IMG/VR virus record: IMGVR_UViG_3300010938_000037
Span: 1-63,912 of that record
Length of the DNA: 63,912 bases
Direction: 5' to 3' (one strand)
From: a virus
The translations under genes and the position numbers were made by a program. The notes beneath the pieces are model-generated. The model was not told the origin of the DNA. It ran no database searches and saw only the letters and a program-made list of their open reading frames with translations. Numbering within the stretch: the first letter of the stretch is position 1; each line of letters starts with the position of its first letter. This document shows, piece after piece, positions 22,314 to 31,476 of the stretch.

Positions 22314-22556
22314 ATGTCTAAAGAGCTACGACTAGCGTTCTGGAAGAAAAAGGCCAAACTGGAGGCCCTTGAAGCCAAGGTTAAGCCATTGCGGGATAAG
22401 TATGACAAGCTGACCCAGAAGTATCATGCCGATATTAGGCCACTGATTGACGCCCTCAAAGTAGAGGAAAAGCCTATTTTTGAGCTTAAACAGGAGATCG
22501 CTAACATAGTTCGCCAACTTGGCGGGCAAACTGCATTGCAGCCGGGGGATAAATAA
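22314..22556 (+). CDS. Short coiled-coil protein (80 aa)
   Basis: Helical and charged throughout: LAFWKKKAKLEALEAKVKPL, then DALKVEEKPIFELKQEIANI. Stop overlaps the next start (ATAATGG). No family recognised. Confidence 0.55.
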   Translation: MSKELRLAFWKKKAKLEALEAKVKPLRDKYDKLTQKYHADIRPLIDALKVEEKPIFELKQEIANIVRQLGGQTALQPGDK

Positions 22557-22975
22557 TGGCATCTTTCAATAAATTTCAACCATTTGTGGAAAATCTAGCC
22601 GAAAAGGTGTTTAACCTTGGTTCGGATACACTAAAAGTGGCCCTCTCTAATACTGCGCCAAATGCTACAGACGGTACTCTGAGCCAGATCACCCAGATCA
22701 CGGCTCAAAATGGCTATACTGCCGGTGGTGCGGCGGCAACTATTTTGACATCCAGCCAAACATCTGGCACTTATAAGCTTTTCTTGGCTGATGTGACATT
22801 TACGGCGTCTGGCGGGTCGTTTGGCCCGTTACGGTATGCCGTCCTTTATGACGACACGGCCACGAATGATGAGCTTATTGGTTACTGGGATTATGGAACC
22901 AGCATTACCATCACCGATGGTAATTCATTGGTGGTTGATTTTGATGGCACAAACGGGGTCTTACAACTTGCGTAA
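22556..22975 (+). CDS. Conserved phage structural protein (139 aa)
   Basis: MASFNKFQPFVENLAEKVFN then LGSDTLKVALSNTAPNATDG, ITAQNGYTAGG and a beta-rich C-terminus (LRYAVLYDDTATNDELIGYW). This small beta protein occurs next to tail-fibre genes in many phages. Probably a tail or head decoration protein (inference from relatives and position). Confidence 0.7.
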   Translation: MASFNKFQPFVENLAEKVFNLGSDTLKVALSNTAPNATDGTLSQITQITAQNGYTAGGAAATILTSSQTSGTYKLFLADVTFTASGGSFGPLRYAVLYDDTATNDELIGYWDYGTSITITDGNSLVVDFDGTNGVLQLA

Positions 22976-24716
22976 ACTGTTTTGGGCGGCGGCGTTAGTA
23001 TTATTACTAGCATCCCCGGCGCACGCTGATTTTGAATTTTCTGACATCGCGTGCGAAACCACTACCACGACAGGAACTGGAACGCTCAGCTTGGCCGGGG
23101 CCAAGACTAACTATATTAGTTTCCTGACCGCTGGTATTGATTCTGGAGATACGGTTCCATATCACATCAAAGCCTCGGATGGAAAGCTTGAGACTGGCAT
23201 TGGGACTTTTACCGATGCTACCCCAGACACGCTCGCTAGGACATCGGTAAAATATTCTACCGATGGCGCTGCAACTAAACTCAATTTGCCATCTGGGACG
23301 CATACTGTTTGTATAGGTCCAATTGCTGCTATCTTTACTGGTGGTGGGTCGGCGACTAGCTGGAATCCAACCACCAATGATGGCGCTAGCCTTGGCACAT
23401 CATCTTTGCAATGGAGCGACCTGTTTCTTGCCAATGGGGGGGCGATTAATTGGAATAACGGCGATGTGACGCTGAGCGCTACAGGCAATTCTTTACTGCT
23501 TGATGGCAGCGCCCCAGAACTCGTTATTGACGGGGGCACAAACGGCGGCCAAATACTGTTTTTTGAATCGGATTTCGGCGGTAATGATGCGTATACTCTG
23601 CGGGCACCAAATACAATGACAACATCTTACGCTTGCCAGTTTGAAGACGATTCTAGCTTTATCCCCGATTCGTGTGTGGGTAACGGCTCCGATGACAACA
23701 CGCTCGGTCCTGATGGAGACAAGGGTGACGTTACGGTAGGCGGCACGGGCACTACGCTTGAGATAGATTCTGGCGCGGTCGGCACGGCGGAGATCGCGGA
23801 CGGCACGATTGCCGAAGTGGACCTGAAGGTTGTCGATACCCCCAGCGACGAAGAGTGCCTTACCTACGAGACAACGGCCGGGGATTTCGAGTGGCAGAGT
23901 TGCGGGGCAGGAGGGGGGTCTGGAGATGTTACTGGGCCAGCTTCTTCGACAGACAACGCGATTGCTCGGTTCGACGGGACAACTGGGAAGATCATACAGA
24001 ATTCGGGTGTTACGATAAGCGACACGAATGACATCAGCGCCGCGTCATTGACGTTGACCGGAACACCCCTCGCGGTTGGGTCGGGAGGCACGGGGCAGAC
24101 GACCGAAGCGGAAGCTCTCGGCGAGATGACTCAGGCCCTCACGGAAGATACCGCCCCCGACTATACGGCGGACTTCGTGATGACGTATGACGCTTCCGCC
24201 GACACTGGGAAGAAGGTGAAGCTGCAAAACCTTCGCGGCGCAGGTGAGTTTTTCTGGTGGACGGCGGGCTCGACTTGCCCCGCATACAGCCTGAAGGCTG
24301 ACGGCTCACTCGTCTCGCGCACCACCTACTCTCGGCTGTGGAATGCGGTGTCTGCCATTGCGCAAGCCTCGCCTGACGCTGCCGACTATGGTACTGGCGA
24401 CGGCTCGACGACGTTCCGCCTCCCGGACCTGACGACGGGCAGTCAATTCATCCGCGCGGGCACATTCGGGACAGCGCAGGCATCTGGCGCTCCGAACATC
24501 ACCGGCGATCTTACCACCGCCACGAATCGGCGCGTTTTTACCAGTGGCACCGGAGCTTTCAGTCTTAACACAGCCACCAATGCGTCTGGAACATCCACAA
24601 CAAACTCGGCTGCCGCCAATGTCAACTTCAACGCCTCTAGCTCCAACTCAATTTACGGCGCGGCGACCGAAATTCGCCCGCCCAACGTGGCCTGGACGCC
24701 ATGCATTGTGTTCTAA
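22968..24716 (+). CDS. Tail fibre/collar-domain protein with signal peptide
   Basis: 582 aa from TTG 22968, overlapping the previous gene by 8 bases. N-terminus LRKLFWAAALVLLLASPAHA followed by D-F is a textbook Sec signal with an A-x-A cleavage site. Then beta-rich, Gly/Thr/Ser-rich fibre-like sequence. The C-terminus holds a phage tail collar domain: YSRLWNAVSAIAQ, then YGTGDGSTTFRLPDL and SQFIRAG. A signal peptide on a virion protein is unusual. The TTG has only a weak SD, so the start should be confirmed. Confidence 0.75.
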   Translation: MRKLFWAAALVLLLASPAHADFEFSDIACETTTTTGTGTLSLAGAKTNYISFLTAGIDSGDTVPYHIKASDGKLETGIGTFTDATPDTLARTSVKYSTDGAATKLNLPSGTHTVCIGPIAAIFTGGGSATSWNPTTNDGASLGTSSLQWSDLFLANGGAINWNNGDVTLSATGNSLLLDGSAPELVIDGGTNGGQILFFESDFGGNDAYTLRAPNTMTTSYACQFEDDSSFIPDSCVGNGSDDNTLGPDGDKGDVTVGGTGTTLEIDSGAVGTAEIADGTIAEVDLKVVDTPSDEECLTYETTAGDFEWQSCGAGGGSGDVTGPASSTDNAIARFDGTTGKIIQNSGVTISDTNDISAASLTLTGTPLAVGSGGTGQTTEAEALGEMTQALTEDTAPDYTADFVMTYDASADTGKKVKLQNLRGAGEFFWWTAGSTCPAYSLKADGSLVSRTTYSRLWNAVSAIAQASPDAADYGTGDGSTTFRLPDLTTGSQFIRAGTFGTAQASGAPNITGDLTTATNRRVFTSGTGAFSLNTATNASGTSTTNSAAANVNFNASSSNSIYGAATEIRPPNVAWTPCIVF

Positions 24717-24726
24717 GGAGAGTGAC

Positions 24727-25413
24727 ATGCGCGCTTTGATATTCGCCCTTGCCCTCATTGCCAGTCCCGCTCTCGCACAAGATGCATGGTGGGAAGGGAA
24801 AGAACCGCCCACCGTTTATCGCTTCGATCAGCAGGGGATGCTTGTCGATGAGAATGGCGAATCGGCCTCGCCTTCGCCGCTAGAACCAGGAGTGTGGCTC
24901 ACGCCGGGAAGCTCTACCACCATTGCCCCGCCGCTTCCAAAGCCCGGCATGGCTCGCAAATGGACGGGGGACGCATGGACATATGTGGAGGATCATGGCG
25001 GTGAGACTGTCTATTCGAAAGCTGATGGCTCGCTGCTTACCCTCACCAACGATCCTAAGGATGCCGACGGCTATAGCTATGGCCCCATTCCTTCCGGCTA
25101 CACGCCGTTGCCGAAGCCGGGGGAGTTTTACGAGTGGGATGCGGCCCAGGGGACGTGGGTTGAAAACACGCTCAAGAAAGACGCCGCAGCGGCTGAGATC
25201 GCCCGCAAGAGCGCCCTGATGCAGGACGCTGACCGCAAGACGCTCGATGGCGCGCTCCGTATTGCGACCCCAGAACAGATTGAGACCTATGTTACCAACA
25301 AACTGAATGTTGCTGGTTGCACCACGGTTGCCACTTGTCGGCAAGTTCTTCAGCGTGTTGAGCGTGCATTGATTGAGATTCTAACTCGTGAAGCTGCGCT
25401 AGGTCAGGAGTAA
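24727..25413 (+). CDS. Tail-fibre-associated protein with signal peptide
   Basis: 228 aa from ATG 24727 (AAGGAG upstream). N-terminal MRALIFALALIASPALAQDA is a clear signal peptide. Body resembles caudoviral tail-fibre assembly proteins: short W-containing repeats (MARKWTGDAWTYVED, FYEWDAAQGTWVEN) and helices at the C-terminus. Directly follows the fibre gene, as such chaperones do. It is odd that both carry signals. Confidence 0.65.
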   Translation: MRALIFALALIASPALAQDAWWEGKEPPTVYRFDQQGMLVDENGESASPSPLEPGVWLTPGSSTTIAPPLPKPGMARKWTGDAWTYVEDHGGETVYSKADGSLLTLTNDPKDADGYSYGPIPSGYTPLPKPGEFYEWDAAQGTWVENTLKKDAAAAEIARKSALMQDADRKTLDGALRIATPEQIETYVTNKLNVAGCTTVATCRQVLQRVERALIEILTREAALGQE

Positions 25414-25422
25414 AACCTCAAA

Positions 25423-26226
25423 ATGTGCCCGCCGCCAGAATCAGAAAATCCGTTTGGCGGTCATGCCTTTGGCGATCAACCATTTGGTCCCGTTACCGAT
25501 ACAACAACTTTAACCTTAACCGCTGAATATGGGTCTTTTACCTTAACTTGGCCGTCCCTATTCAGGGTAAGTCTGGTTTCAGGTAGCGGTAGTTTTTCCC
25601 TTACTGGCCAGAGCGTATCTCTTCAGGCTAAACTTGCTGCTGGCCATGGCTCTTTTTCTTTAACTGGGCAAAATGCCCTGTTTAGAACCTCTTTGGTGGT
25701 TGCCCAGGGCGGTTTTTCGCTGTCAGGGCAATCAGCGGCGTTTCGGGCGGCCATCACTGCTGCACAGGGTTCGTTTGCTCTTATCGGGCGAAGTGTTTCA
25801 TTTAGCGTTTCTTTTGTTGCGGCCCAGGGCAGTTTTTCGCTGTCAGGTCAGTCGGCCCTGTTTAGAGAGGCACTTTTACTACCGGCATCGCAGGGGTCGT
25901 TTGTCATTGCTGGGCAGAGTGCTCTATTTAAGACCTTCCTGCCTGCCAGCGTCGGCTCCTTCAGTGTTTCTGGCCAAAGCGCCACCTTTAAAACTGAATT
26001 TGCTGTTGGCAGCGGTAGCTTCACGTTTACTGGTGGAAATATTCTGTCGGCACCATCACTGTTTGGCGTTTCCCATGATAGAGGATATGAGGAAACGCTG
26101 CGCCTCTTCGCCCTCCAAAGGAGGCGGGAGCGTGAGGAGCAGGAAATCGAGCAGTTATTTGCGCTTGAAACACGGATAATTCGTGAGGCGCTTGAACCGT
26201 TTGTGAGCATTAAAGATGCCGCTTAA
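25423..26226 (+). CDS. Beta-repeat virion protein (267 aa)
   Basis: About eight to nine repeats of roughly 21-24 residues, consensus G-S-F-x-L-T/S-G-Q-S-A-x-F-x-x-x-L-x-x-x-x, from residue 25 to 210. A helical C-terminus rich in Arg/Glu follows (LFALQRRREREEQEIEQL), probably coiled coil. Repeats like these occur in phage tail or virion proteins. Probably a fibrous structural protein; exact place unknown. Confidence 0.6.
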   Translation: MCPPPESENPFGGHAFGDQPFGPVTDTTTLTLTAEYGSFTLTWPSLFRVSLVSGSGSFSLTGQSVSLQAKLAAGHGSFSLTGQNALFRTSLVVAQGGFSLSGQSAAFRAAITAAQGSFALIGRSVSFSVSFVAAQGSFSLSGQSALFREALLLPASQGSFVIAGQSALFKTFLPASVGSFSVSGQSATFKTEFAVGSGSFTFTGGNILSAPSLFGVSHDRGYEETLRLFALQRRREREEQEIEQLFALETRIIREALEPFVSIKDAA

Positions 26227-27148
26227 TCTCACTATTAAGTTTGATGAAAATGGTGTCCCTATCTTGGATAGGGCCAGAGAAGCCATTGCGTCTATCGAAA
26301 GCGCTGGCAGCGGCGGCTATGCCGCTATCGGCCCGCGCGCCAAGTCTGGCGATAGAGCTTATGGACGCTACCAGGTTATGGGTGCAAACATCCCGGCCTG
26401 GACTGAGCAGGCGCTAGGTAAGCGCATGACTCCGCAGCAGTTTTTAGCATCTCCAGAGGCTCAAGATGCTGTGTTTAATCATATTTTTGGTGGTTATACG
26501 CAAAAATATGGCCCTTCTGGGGCCGCCAGGGCATGGTTCACTGGTAGCCCAACTGGTGGTGGAAAGGACATTCTTGGAACAAGCGCAGAACAGTATGTGA
26601 ACAAATTTAATGCCGCCATGGGAGATTCTGTGAATCAGCAGCCGCAATTCACATTCCAGCAGAGCCAATTTGGTCTACCAGTAGTCCCTGCCGTTGATGT
26701 TATTCGTGGTCCATGGGGAGGGATAAATGAAATCATTGGTCCAGAAATGGGTCGCAGAGCCTATAAAGGTGGCAGCAATCCAGGCTACGGCAGCAGATGG
26801 CGAACTCAAGAGGGGATTAGCCAGTATGAGGCCCAGTCTGGGCTGCGGCCAGGGTCGTTAAAGCCTGTTGAGAGACCGCCAGCCGAAGTAAAGAATTTGC
26901 GAGAAGCTACTCCATTGCGCGAACCATTTATTCAGCGCCAGGAGCAACCAAAGCCAAACTGGCTTTATGATCGGGATGCTACCAAATTAAATCTACCAAA
27001 CCGCATTGCTAAAATGGTGCGGGAGTTTCCTGGGACCAAGAGAATGCTTGGCGAATGGTTAAATCAAGTTTCCCAGGCGCAGAACAAAGACCAGCAACTT
27101 AAAATCATGCAGCATCTGTCTGGTTTTCTGGAATCTATGGGGTTCTAA
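26216..27148 (+). CDS. Virion lytic transglycosylase-like protein
   Basis: 310 aa. Residues 22-130 match the phage transglycosylase-like domain: AIASIESAGSGGYAAIGP with catalytic Glu in I-E-S-A-G, then RAYGRYQVMGANIPAW and FGGYTQKYGPSGAARAWF. C-terminal 170 residues are linker-like with a helical end. It would open peptidoglycan during DNA entry. Overlaps the preceding gene by 11 bases and abuts the LysM gene. Confidence 0.8.
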   Translation: MPLNLTIKFDENGVPILDRAREAIASIESAGSGGYAAIGPRAKSGDRAYGRYQVMGANIPAWTEQALGKRMTPQQFLASPEAQDAVFNHIFGGYTQKYGPSGAARAWFTGSPTGGGKDILGTSAEQYVNKFNAAMGDSVNQQPQFTFQQSQFGLPVVPAVDVIRGPWGGINEIIGPEMGRRAYKGGSNPGYGSRWRTQEGISQYEAQSGLRPGSLKPVERPPAEVKNLREATPLREPFIQRQEQPKPNWLYDRDATKLNLPNRIAKMVREFPGTKRMLGEWLNQVSQAQNKDQQLKIMQHLSGFLESMGF

Positions 27149-28486
27149 ATGGCTGACATTAGCACCTACACGGTCAAGAAGGGGGATACCCTTGGCGCTA
27201 TCGCCAAGCGGTTCAAAACGACCGTGGCAGAATTGGTGCGCTTAAATAAAGATCGTATCAAGGACCCCAACAAGATTAGCATTGGCTGGGAGCTTAAAGT
27301 TAAAGAAATCCAGCCGCCACCACCTCCTCCTCCGGAAGAATCTGGCGGGCCAATCAAGGGGAAAGGGGGGCGTGGTTATCGAATCGTCTATGACAAAAAC
27401 AAGAAGAAAGACGAGGAGATCAAGGTGGTCAATCCCACCTCTGACACCGGAAGGAAGGCTTCCGCTGTGGTCAAAGAAAAGGATTGGCGCAAGGGACGTG
27501 AAATTATTGATGAGGTCCAGACTCCAGTTGAAATTGCTGTAGTTAAGCCGCCGGAGCCTGTGTTACCACCTCCGCAGCCAACGCCGTTTAACCAGACTAC
27601 GCTTGGCAAGATTCACAGCCATATTGATCCGGTGGCAGTTTTTGCTGGGCGGGCTGGTGACCCAAATTTTGAGGCCGGACTTAATGACTATGCTGGTGTG
27701 GCTCTCCAGGCTTTTGGGGGTGGTGGCAAGCTGCCAGCCAGGCCGTATCCAACCGATGTGCCTATTGATCCGGTCATGCAGGGCTGGCGCCCTGGCATGA
27801 CGCCAGTTCCGAAAGAGATTTCTGTTATTGGTATGCGTCCGCTTACCCAGACCAGCCTGACCCCAGCAAGTTTGCAAGGCAAACCAATGGTCGATCCGCG
27901 CGTGGAGCCGTCTTTTGGCCCCCCAGCGGAAACACCATGGACGCCTGCCGTTCAGCTAAAAAGGACGGAGCCCGTCTTCTCTTCTTCTTGGAAGAGAACC
28001 AAACCAGGCGTTCAGCCGAAAGATTTTAGGGAGGAGCCAGGGCTTGACATCACTCCATACCATGCTGGCCTCAGAAAGCTCCGGAACAAAATGGCAACAA
28101 AAACTGCTCAGGCGCGGCTGAAACAAATGGGTGGTGATGAGGCTATTGACCCGCTTTGGAAAGAAATGACCAAAAGGGGGTCGGTGAAGGGCAAGAACTT
28201 TTCTGTAGAGACTGGGGACCCCATACAGGTGTTTGCTGACGAGGTGAATACCATTGGCGACCTTGGCAAGATGTTGTCGAATGCTGACAACAACACTATC
28301 ATTGTTAATGGCGCTTCTGATTGGGGGTTTAATTCTGATTATGTGGTTATTACCGCTGGGCGTGGCGGCCCAAAACTGAGCGGCAAAAAAATAGGGGATA
28401 TTCTCGATTCTTCCTCGACACCAGTGCTGACCCAGGGCATGTTCGCCCAGGTTATGCGCCACATTGGGTTTGGTGGCGGCAAGTAG
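27149..28486 (+). CDS. LysM-domain virion protein (445 aa)
   Basis: N-terminal LysM (residues 5-51): TYTVKKGDTLGAIAKRFK then VAELVRLNKDRI and ISIGWELKV. LysM binds GlcNAc in peptidoglycan. Poly-Pro spacer near residue 57, long linker, then a C-terminal mixed domain (KNFSVETGDPIQVFADEVNT, NTIIVNGASDWGF). It follows the transglycosylase gene without a gap, so both probably form a cell-wall-penetrating unit of the virion. Confidence 0.8.
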   Translation: MADISTYTVKKGDTLGAIAKRFKTTVAELVRLNKDRIKDPNKISIGWELKVKEIQPPPPPPPEESGGPIKGKGGRGYRIVYDKNKKKDEEIKVVNPTSDTGRKASAVVKEKDWRKGREIIDEVQTPVEIAVVKPPEPVLPPPQPTPFNQTTLGKIHSHIDPVAVFAGRAGDPNFEAGLNDYAGVALQAFGGGGKLPARPYPTDVPIDPVMQGWRPGMTPVPKEISVIGMRPLTQTSLTPASLQGKPMVDPRVEPSFGPPAETPWTPAVQLKRTEPVFSSSWKRTKPGVQPKDFREEPGLDITPYHAGLRKLRNKMATKTAQARLKQMGGDEAIDPLWKEMTKRGSVKGKNFSVETGDPIQVFADEVNTIGDLGKMLSNADNNTIIVNGASDWGFNSDYVVITAGRGGPKLSGKKIGDILDSSSTPVLTQGMFAQVMRHIGFGGGK

Positions 28487-28496
28487 GGGGAGGTGG

Positions 28497-28709
28497 ATGG
28501 CGGAAACGCTTACCGCGCAGGCAGCATCAAGACTAGCCACAAAAATCCAGCTTTATTGGGTAACCAGAGGTCTTTCTGGAGTCCAGGTGTGGGCTGAACC
28601 AATCAATATTCTTGAGAACGGTCTTCCTGCTACGGTTTTCCAGATACGATCTAACATTGTGGAATTGCTCAAAAAGAATGTCTTTACTCATAGCAACCCC
28701 GTGCTATAA
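28497..28709 (+). CDS. Hypothetical protein (70 aa)
   Basis: ATG 28497 after GGGGAGG. MAETLTAQAASRLATKIQLY then VTRGLSGVQVWAEPINILEN. Small alpha/beta protein. Its end overlaps the next gene by 32 bases. Confidence 0.55.
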   Translation: MAETLTAQAASRLATKIQLYWVTRGLSGVQVWAEPINILENGLPATVFQIRSNIVELLKKNVFTHSNPVL

Positions 28710-29346
28710 TGGGTGGTCAACGGTTCCTTTTGAGGCTTCTTGTTACAACCTTAAGAAGGAGCTTTCTGGAACGAGTTTCCCCCATGACTTTCATCGGATA
28801 ACCAATGAAAGTCTCATAACGAGGGCTAGAAATGTTATCTGTGCGGATTTCCTTACAGAGACTGATTTCGAGTGCCTGCTATTTATTGATGCTGATATTG
28901 AGTTTAGCCCTAGTGACGTGGCTCACCTTTGGAACCTTTGCTTTACTGGGGCTGATGTTGCTGTTGGTGCCTATCGGCATAAGAATCCTGATGCAAAGTT
29001 AGAAGTTTGGGTTGGTGGCCGGTTGAGGCCACTAACCGACTTTAGCGGCCCGTTTGAGATAGATTTTGCTGGCACCGGCTTTATGATGATAAAGCGTGGG
29101 ACTTTTGAGCGCCTAAAAATGGCGAATCCTAAGTGGAGCTATCAAGAGGGTTTTACAGACGAGAATCGTGTCACTAAGGCGCGTGAATGCTGGGGTTTTT
29201 TCCAGGACCCAATAGACTCATATGGAGATGGGCGGGTTCATTTTAGTGAGGACTATTTCTTCTGCCGTGAGGTGCGTAAGCTTGGCATGAAGATTATATG
29301 TGATCCGGAAATTCGGCTGAAACATTGGGGGATGTATCCATATTAG
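28678..29346 (+). CDS. Glycosyltransferase, GT-A fold (222 aa)
   Basis: Start at ATG 28678 gives MSLLIATPCYNGWSTVPFEA, a GT2-like N-terminus. SLITRARNVICADFL follows, then the D-x-D site LLFIDADIEFSP near residue 65, and the acceptor-side end FSEDYFFCREVRKLGMKIIC with a terminal LKHWGMYPY. Many phages of environmental bacteria carry this class. First gene of the sugar island. Confidence 0.8.
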   Translation: MSLLIATPCYNGWSTVPFEASCYNLKKELSGTSFPHDFHRITNESLITRARNVICADFLTETDFECLLFIDADIEFSPSDVAHLWNLCFTGADVAVGAYRHKNPDAKLEVWVGGRLRPLTDFSGPFEIDFAGTGFMMIKRGTFERLKMANPKWSYQEGFTDENRVTKARECWGFFQDPIDSYGDGRVHFSEDYFFCREVRKLGMKIICDPEIRLKHWGMYPY

Positions 29347-29419
29347 TGATGTATTCGACTATTTTGGCCTAGATAAGCGCCAGTTTCCACGGCGGCTAAT
29401 CGGGTCTGAGCAAGGTGAA

Positions 29420-29947
29420 TTGCTCATTGTTGGCAGCGGTCGCAACGTCTGGGAAGAGGTGCGTGGCCTCTGCCTACAAAGGAATGTCATGTGCGTCAAT
29501 GACATGGGAATGTATTGGCCGGGGTATATCAAGCACTGGTATTCAAATGATGTGGAGCAGCTAATCCACTGGTCTGAAGGAAGAAGGAAACCGTTAACGC
29601 AGCTTTGGGGGAAGGGATGGAAGCTCCATTCCTGTTTTAAGCGCGATGGACCAGAATACGCTGACGTGCATTATTGGCCTGTGCCAGGGCAGGGTTCATC
29701 CGGCTTGGTGGCTATTTTGGTGGCTCTCTGCCTCGGTTATGACGATATTACCGTTGCTGGTATACCGCTGGACAATTCCGGGCATTTTTACGATCCGCCT
29801 TATGGGCATCCGCTAAGTCATGGCCGGGAATGGTCAAATTTCTTAAACGAGACAACAGATAGAATTATCGCGCGGTCGCTGCCGTTGTTTCGTGGTAAGG
29901 TGAGGGCGTTGTCGGGGAGACTCAAAGAGGCTCTGGGGGATGGGTGA
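29420..29947 (+). CDS. DUF115/sialyltransferase-like hypothetical protein
   Basis: 175 aa from TTG 29420, but the frame is open back to 29312 and ISDVFDYFGLDKRQFPRRLI reads as coding, so the true start may be earlier. LLIVGSGRNVWEEVRGLCLQ resembles a nucleotide-binding beta-alpha-beta start. GQGSSGLVAILVALCLGYDD and ITVAGIPLDNSGHFYDPPYG are typical of a family near glycosyltransferase genes (MptE/DUF115-like). Probably acts on glycans; not certain. Confidence 0.6.
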   Translation: MLIVGSGRNVWEEVRGLCLQRNVMCVNDMGMYWPGYIKHWYSNDVEQLIHWSEGRRKPLTQLWGKGWKLHSCFKRDGPEYADVHYWPVPGQGSSGLVAILVALCLGYDDITVAGIPLDNSGHFYDPPYGHPLSHGREWSNFLNETTDRIIARSLPLFRGKVRALSGRLKEALGDG

Positions 29948-29971
29948 CGGTGTTGATTTTTGGGGTTATGA

Positions 29972-30682
29972 ATGGATAATCGTGCTATCTACATAGGTTT
30001 CGATCCAAGAGAAGCGGCGGCTTTTGCAGTTTGCAGGGATTCAATTCGTAGAACATTGACGCAACCCATACCAATTCATGGAATTGTTCTGGACGACCTG
30101 CGAAGGGACGGCCTTTATTATCGCCCTATTGATTTTCGTGATGGCCAACTTTACGATCCGATTTCTGAAGCGCCAATGTCTACCGAGTTTGCAATCTCTC
30201 GGTTTTTCACTCCGTATCTTGCCGGTAGTGGGTGGGCTCTTTTCATGGACTGCGATATGTTGGTCCGCGAATCTCTGGTAAGACTCTTTGAAGAGGCCGA
30301 TCCCAAATATGCTGTTTACTGTGTAAAGCACAACCATGTGCCGCAGGAAATAGTAAAGATGGATGGCCAGACCCAAACAAGGTATGCTCGTAAGAATTGG
30401 TCAAGTTTCTGTCTTTTTAATTGTGACCATCCAGCCAATAAAAAGCTAACTCTCAAGGTCTTAAATACAAGACCTGGGCGAGATTTGCATAGGTTTTTCT
30501 GGCTCCAAGACGAAGAGATTGGCGAGCTTGGCCCGGAGTGGAACTTTTTGGTTGATGAAACCAAGGCTAAAGTTAGGCCAAAGGTTCTACATTTTACCAA
30601 GGGTGGACCTTGGATGGAGGGGTATGAGGACGTTGACTTCGCTGATCAGTGGAACGAAGCCTTAAGGATGTGGGCTAGATAA
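29972..30682 (+). CDS. Glycosyltransferase, GT8-like (236 aa)
   Basis: IYIGFDPREAAAFAVCRDSI (N-terminal strand and helix), STEFAISRFFTPYLAG, the metal site LFMDCDMLVRE near residue 92, and the C-terminal VLHFTKGGPW near residue 210 (second His). This is the retaining GT8-type layout. Confidence 0.82.
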   Translation: MDNRAIYIGFDPREAAAFAVCRDSIRRTLTQPIPIHGIVLDDLRRDGLYYRPIDFRDGQLYDPISEAPMSTEFAISRFFTPYLAGSGWALFMDCDMLVRESLVRLFEEADPKYAVYCVKHNHVPQEIVKMDGQTQTRYARKNWSSFCLFNCDHPANKKLTLKVLNTRPGRDLHRFFWLQDEEIGELGPEWNFLVDETKAKVRPKVLHFTKGGPWMEGYEDVDFADQWNEALRMWAR

Positions 30683-30723
30683 ATAAAGCAGGGGGCGAAA
30701 GGCGTAACCCGATTAGACCGTAG

Positions 30724-31476
30724 ATGGCAAAGCCAGTTGCAACGATTTTAGGGCGTGCTAGATCGGTTAGGCAAATCGGTGACGGCCTGCGCAGGCTGGG
30801 GTTTGATTTAGCCGAGGCCCCGAAACTAGAGCCGACCCCGGAGGATGTTCTGGTTTTATGGAACCGCCTTTCGACGCATGACCCGTTCGCCAGACGCTAT
30901 GAGGCGGTGGGAGCCAAAGTTGTTATTGCTGAGCATGGTTGGGTTGGGGGAAACACCTTTGCGCTTTGCCTTGGCCAACATAATGGGGCTGGGACCTGGT
31001 GGGTAGGAGAAGAAAGCCGCTGGCCCAATTTTGGTATCGCAGTAAAGCCATGGCGAACAGAAGGGGAACACATCCTGGTTGTCCCCCAACGAGGTATCGG
31101 GATACCGCCGGTGGCAATGCCAAGGATTTGGACATCGGATGTGCTGCGGAGGCTGACGGTGGCGACCAATCGCAGGATCGTGGTAAGATACCCACAAGAT
31201 AGAATCCATCCGATTGAGCCAGAATTTCGTGGCTGCCATGCTGTGGTTACCTGGGCTAGTGGCGGTGGCATAAAGGCTATAGTTGAGGGCTGTCCAGTTT
31301 TTTACGAAATGCCGCACTGGATTGGCGCTTACGCCGCGCGGCCAGGAATAGAGCATATCGAGCAGCCATATCTTGGTGAGCGCGATACACTTTTTCACCG
31401 CCTGTCCTGGGCTATGTGGAAGCCAGAAGAAATCGAGACGGGAGAACCGTTCCAGTGCTTGTTCAGGTGCTTATAG
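30724..31476 (+). CDS. GT-B-like capsule/Kdo transferase-type protein, paralogue 1
   Basis: 250 aa. Shares with the next two genes the order: W-x-x-E-G-x-H-I-L-V (here WRTEGEHILVVPQRGIG), R-R...RIVVRYP, CHAVVTWASGGGIKAIVEGC, and an end with IEQPYLGERDTL and WAMWKPEEIETGEP. Resembles the C-terminal half of capsule polysaccharide/Kdo transferase-like GT-B enzymes. It is the most diverged of the three and lacks the W-Q-W-style end block. Confidence 0.6.
   Translation: MAKPVATILGRARSVRQIGDGLRRLGFDLAEAPKLEPTPEDVLVLWNRLSTHDPFARRYEAVGAKVVIAEHGWVGGNTFALCLGQHNGAGTWWVGEESRWPNFGIAVKPWRTEGEHILVVPQRGIGIPPVAMPRIWTSDVLRRLTVATNRRIVVRYPQDRIHPIEPEFRGCHAVVTWASGGGIKAIVEGCPVFYEMPHWIGAYAARPGIEHIEQPYLGERDTLFHRLSWAMWKPEEIETGEPFQCLFRCL

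Noticed and set aside
25423-26226. DNA tandem repeat or CRISPR-like repeat
   Set aside because: Periodicity is at protein level (G-S-F-x-L-x-G-Q); the DNA units have diverged and encode a continuous protein.
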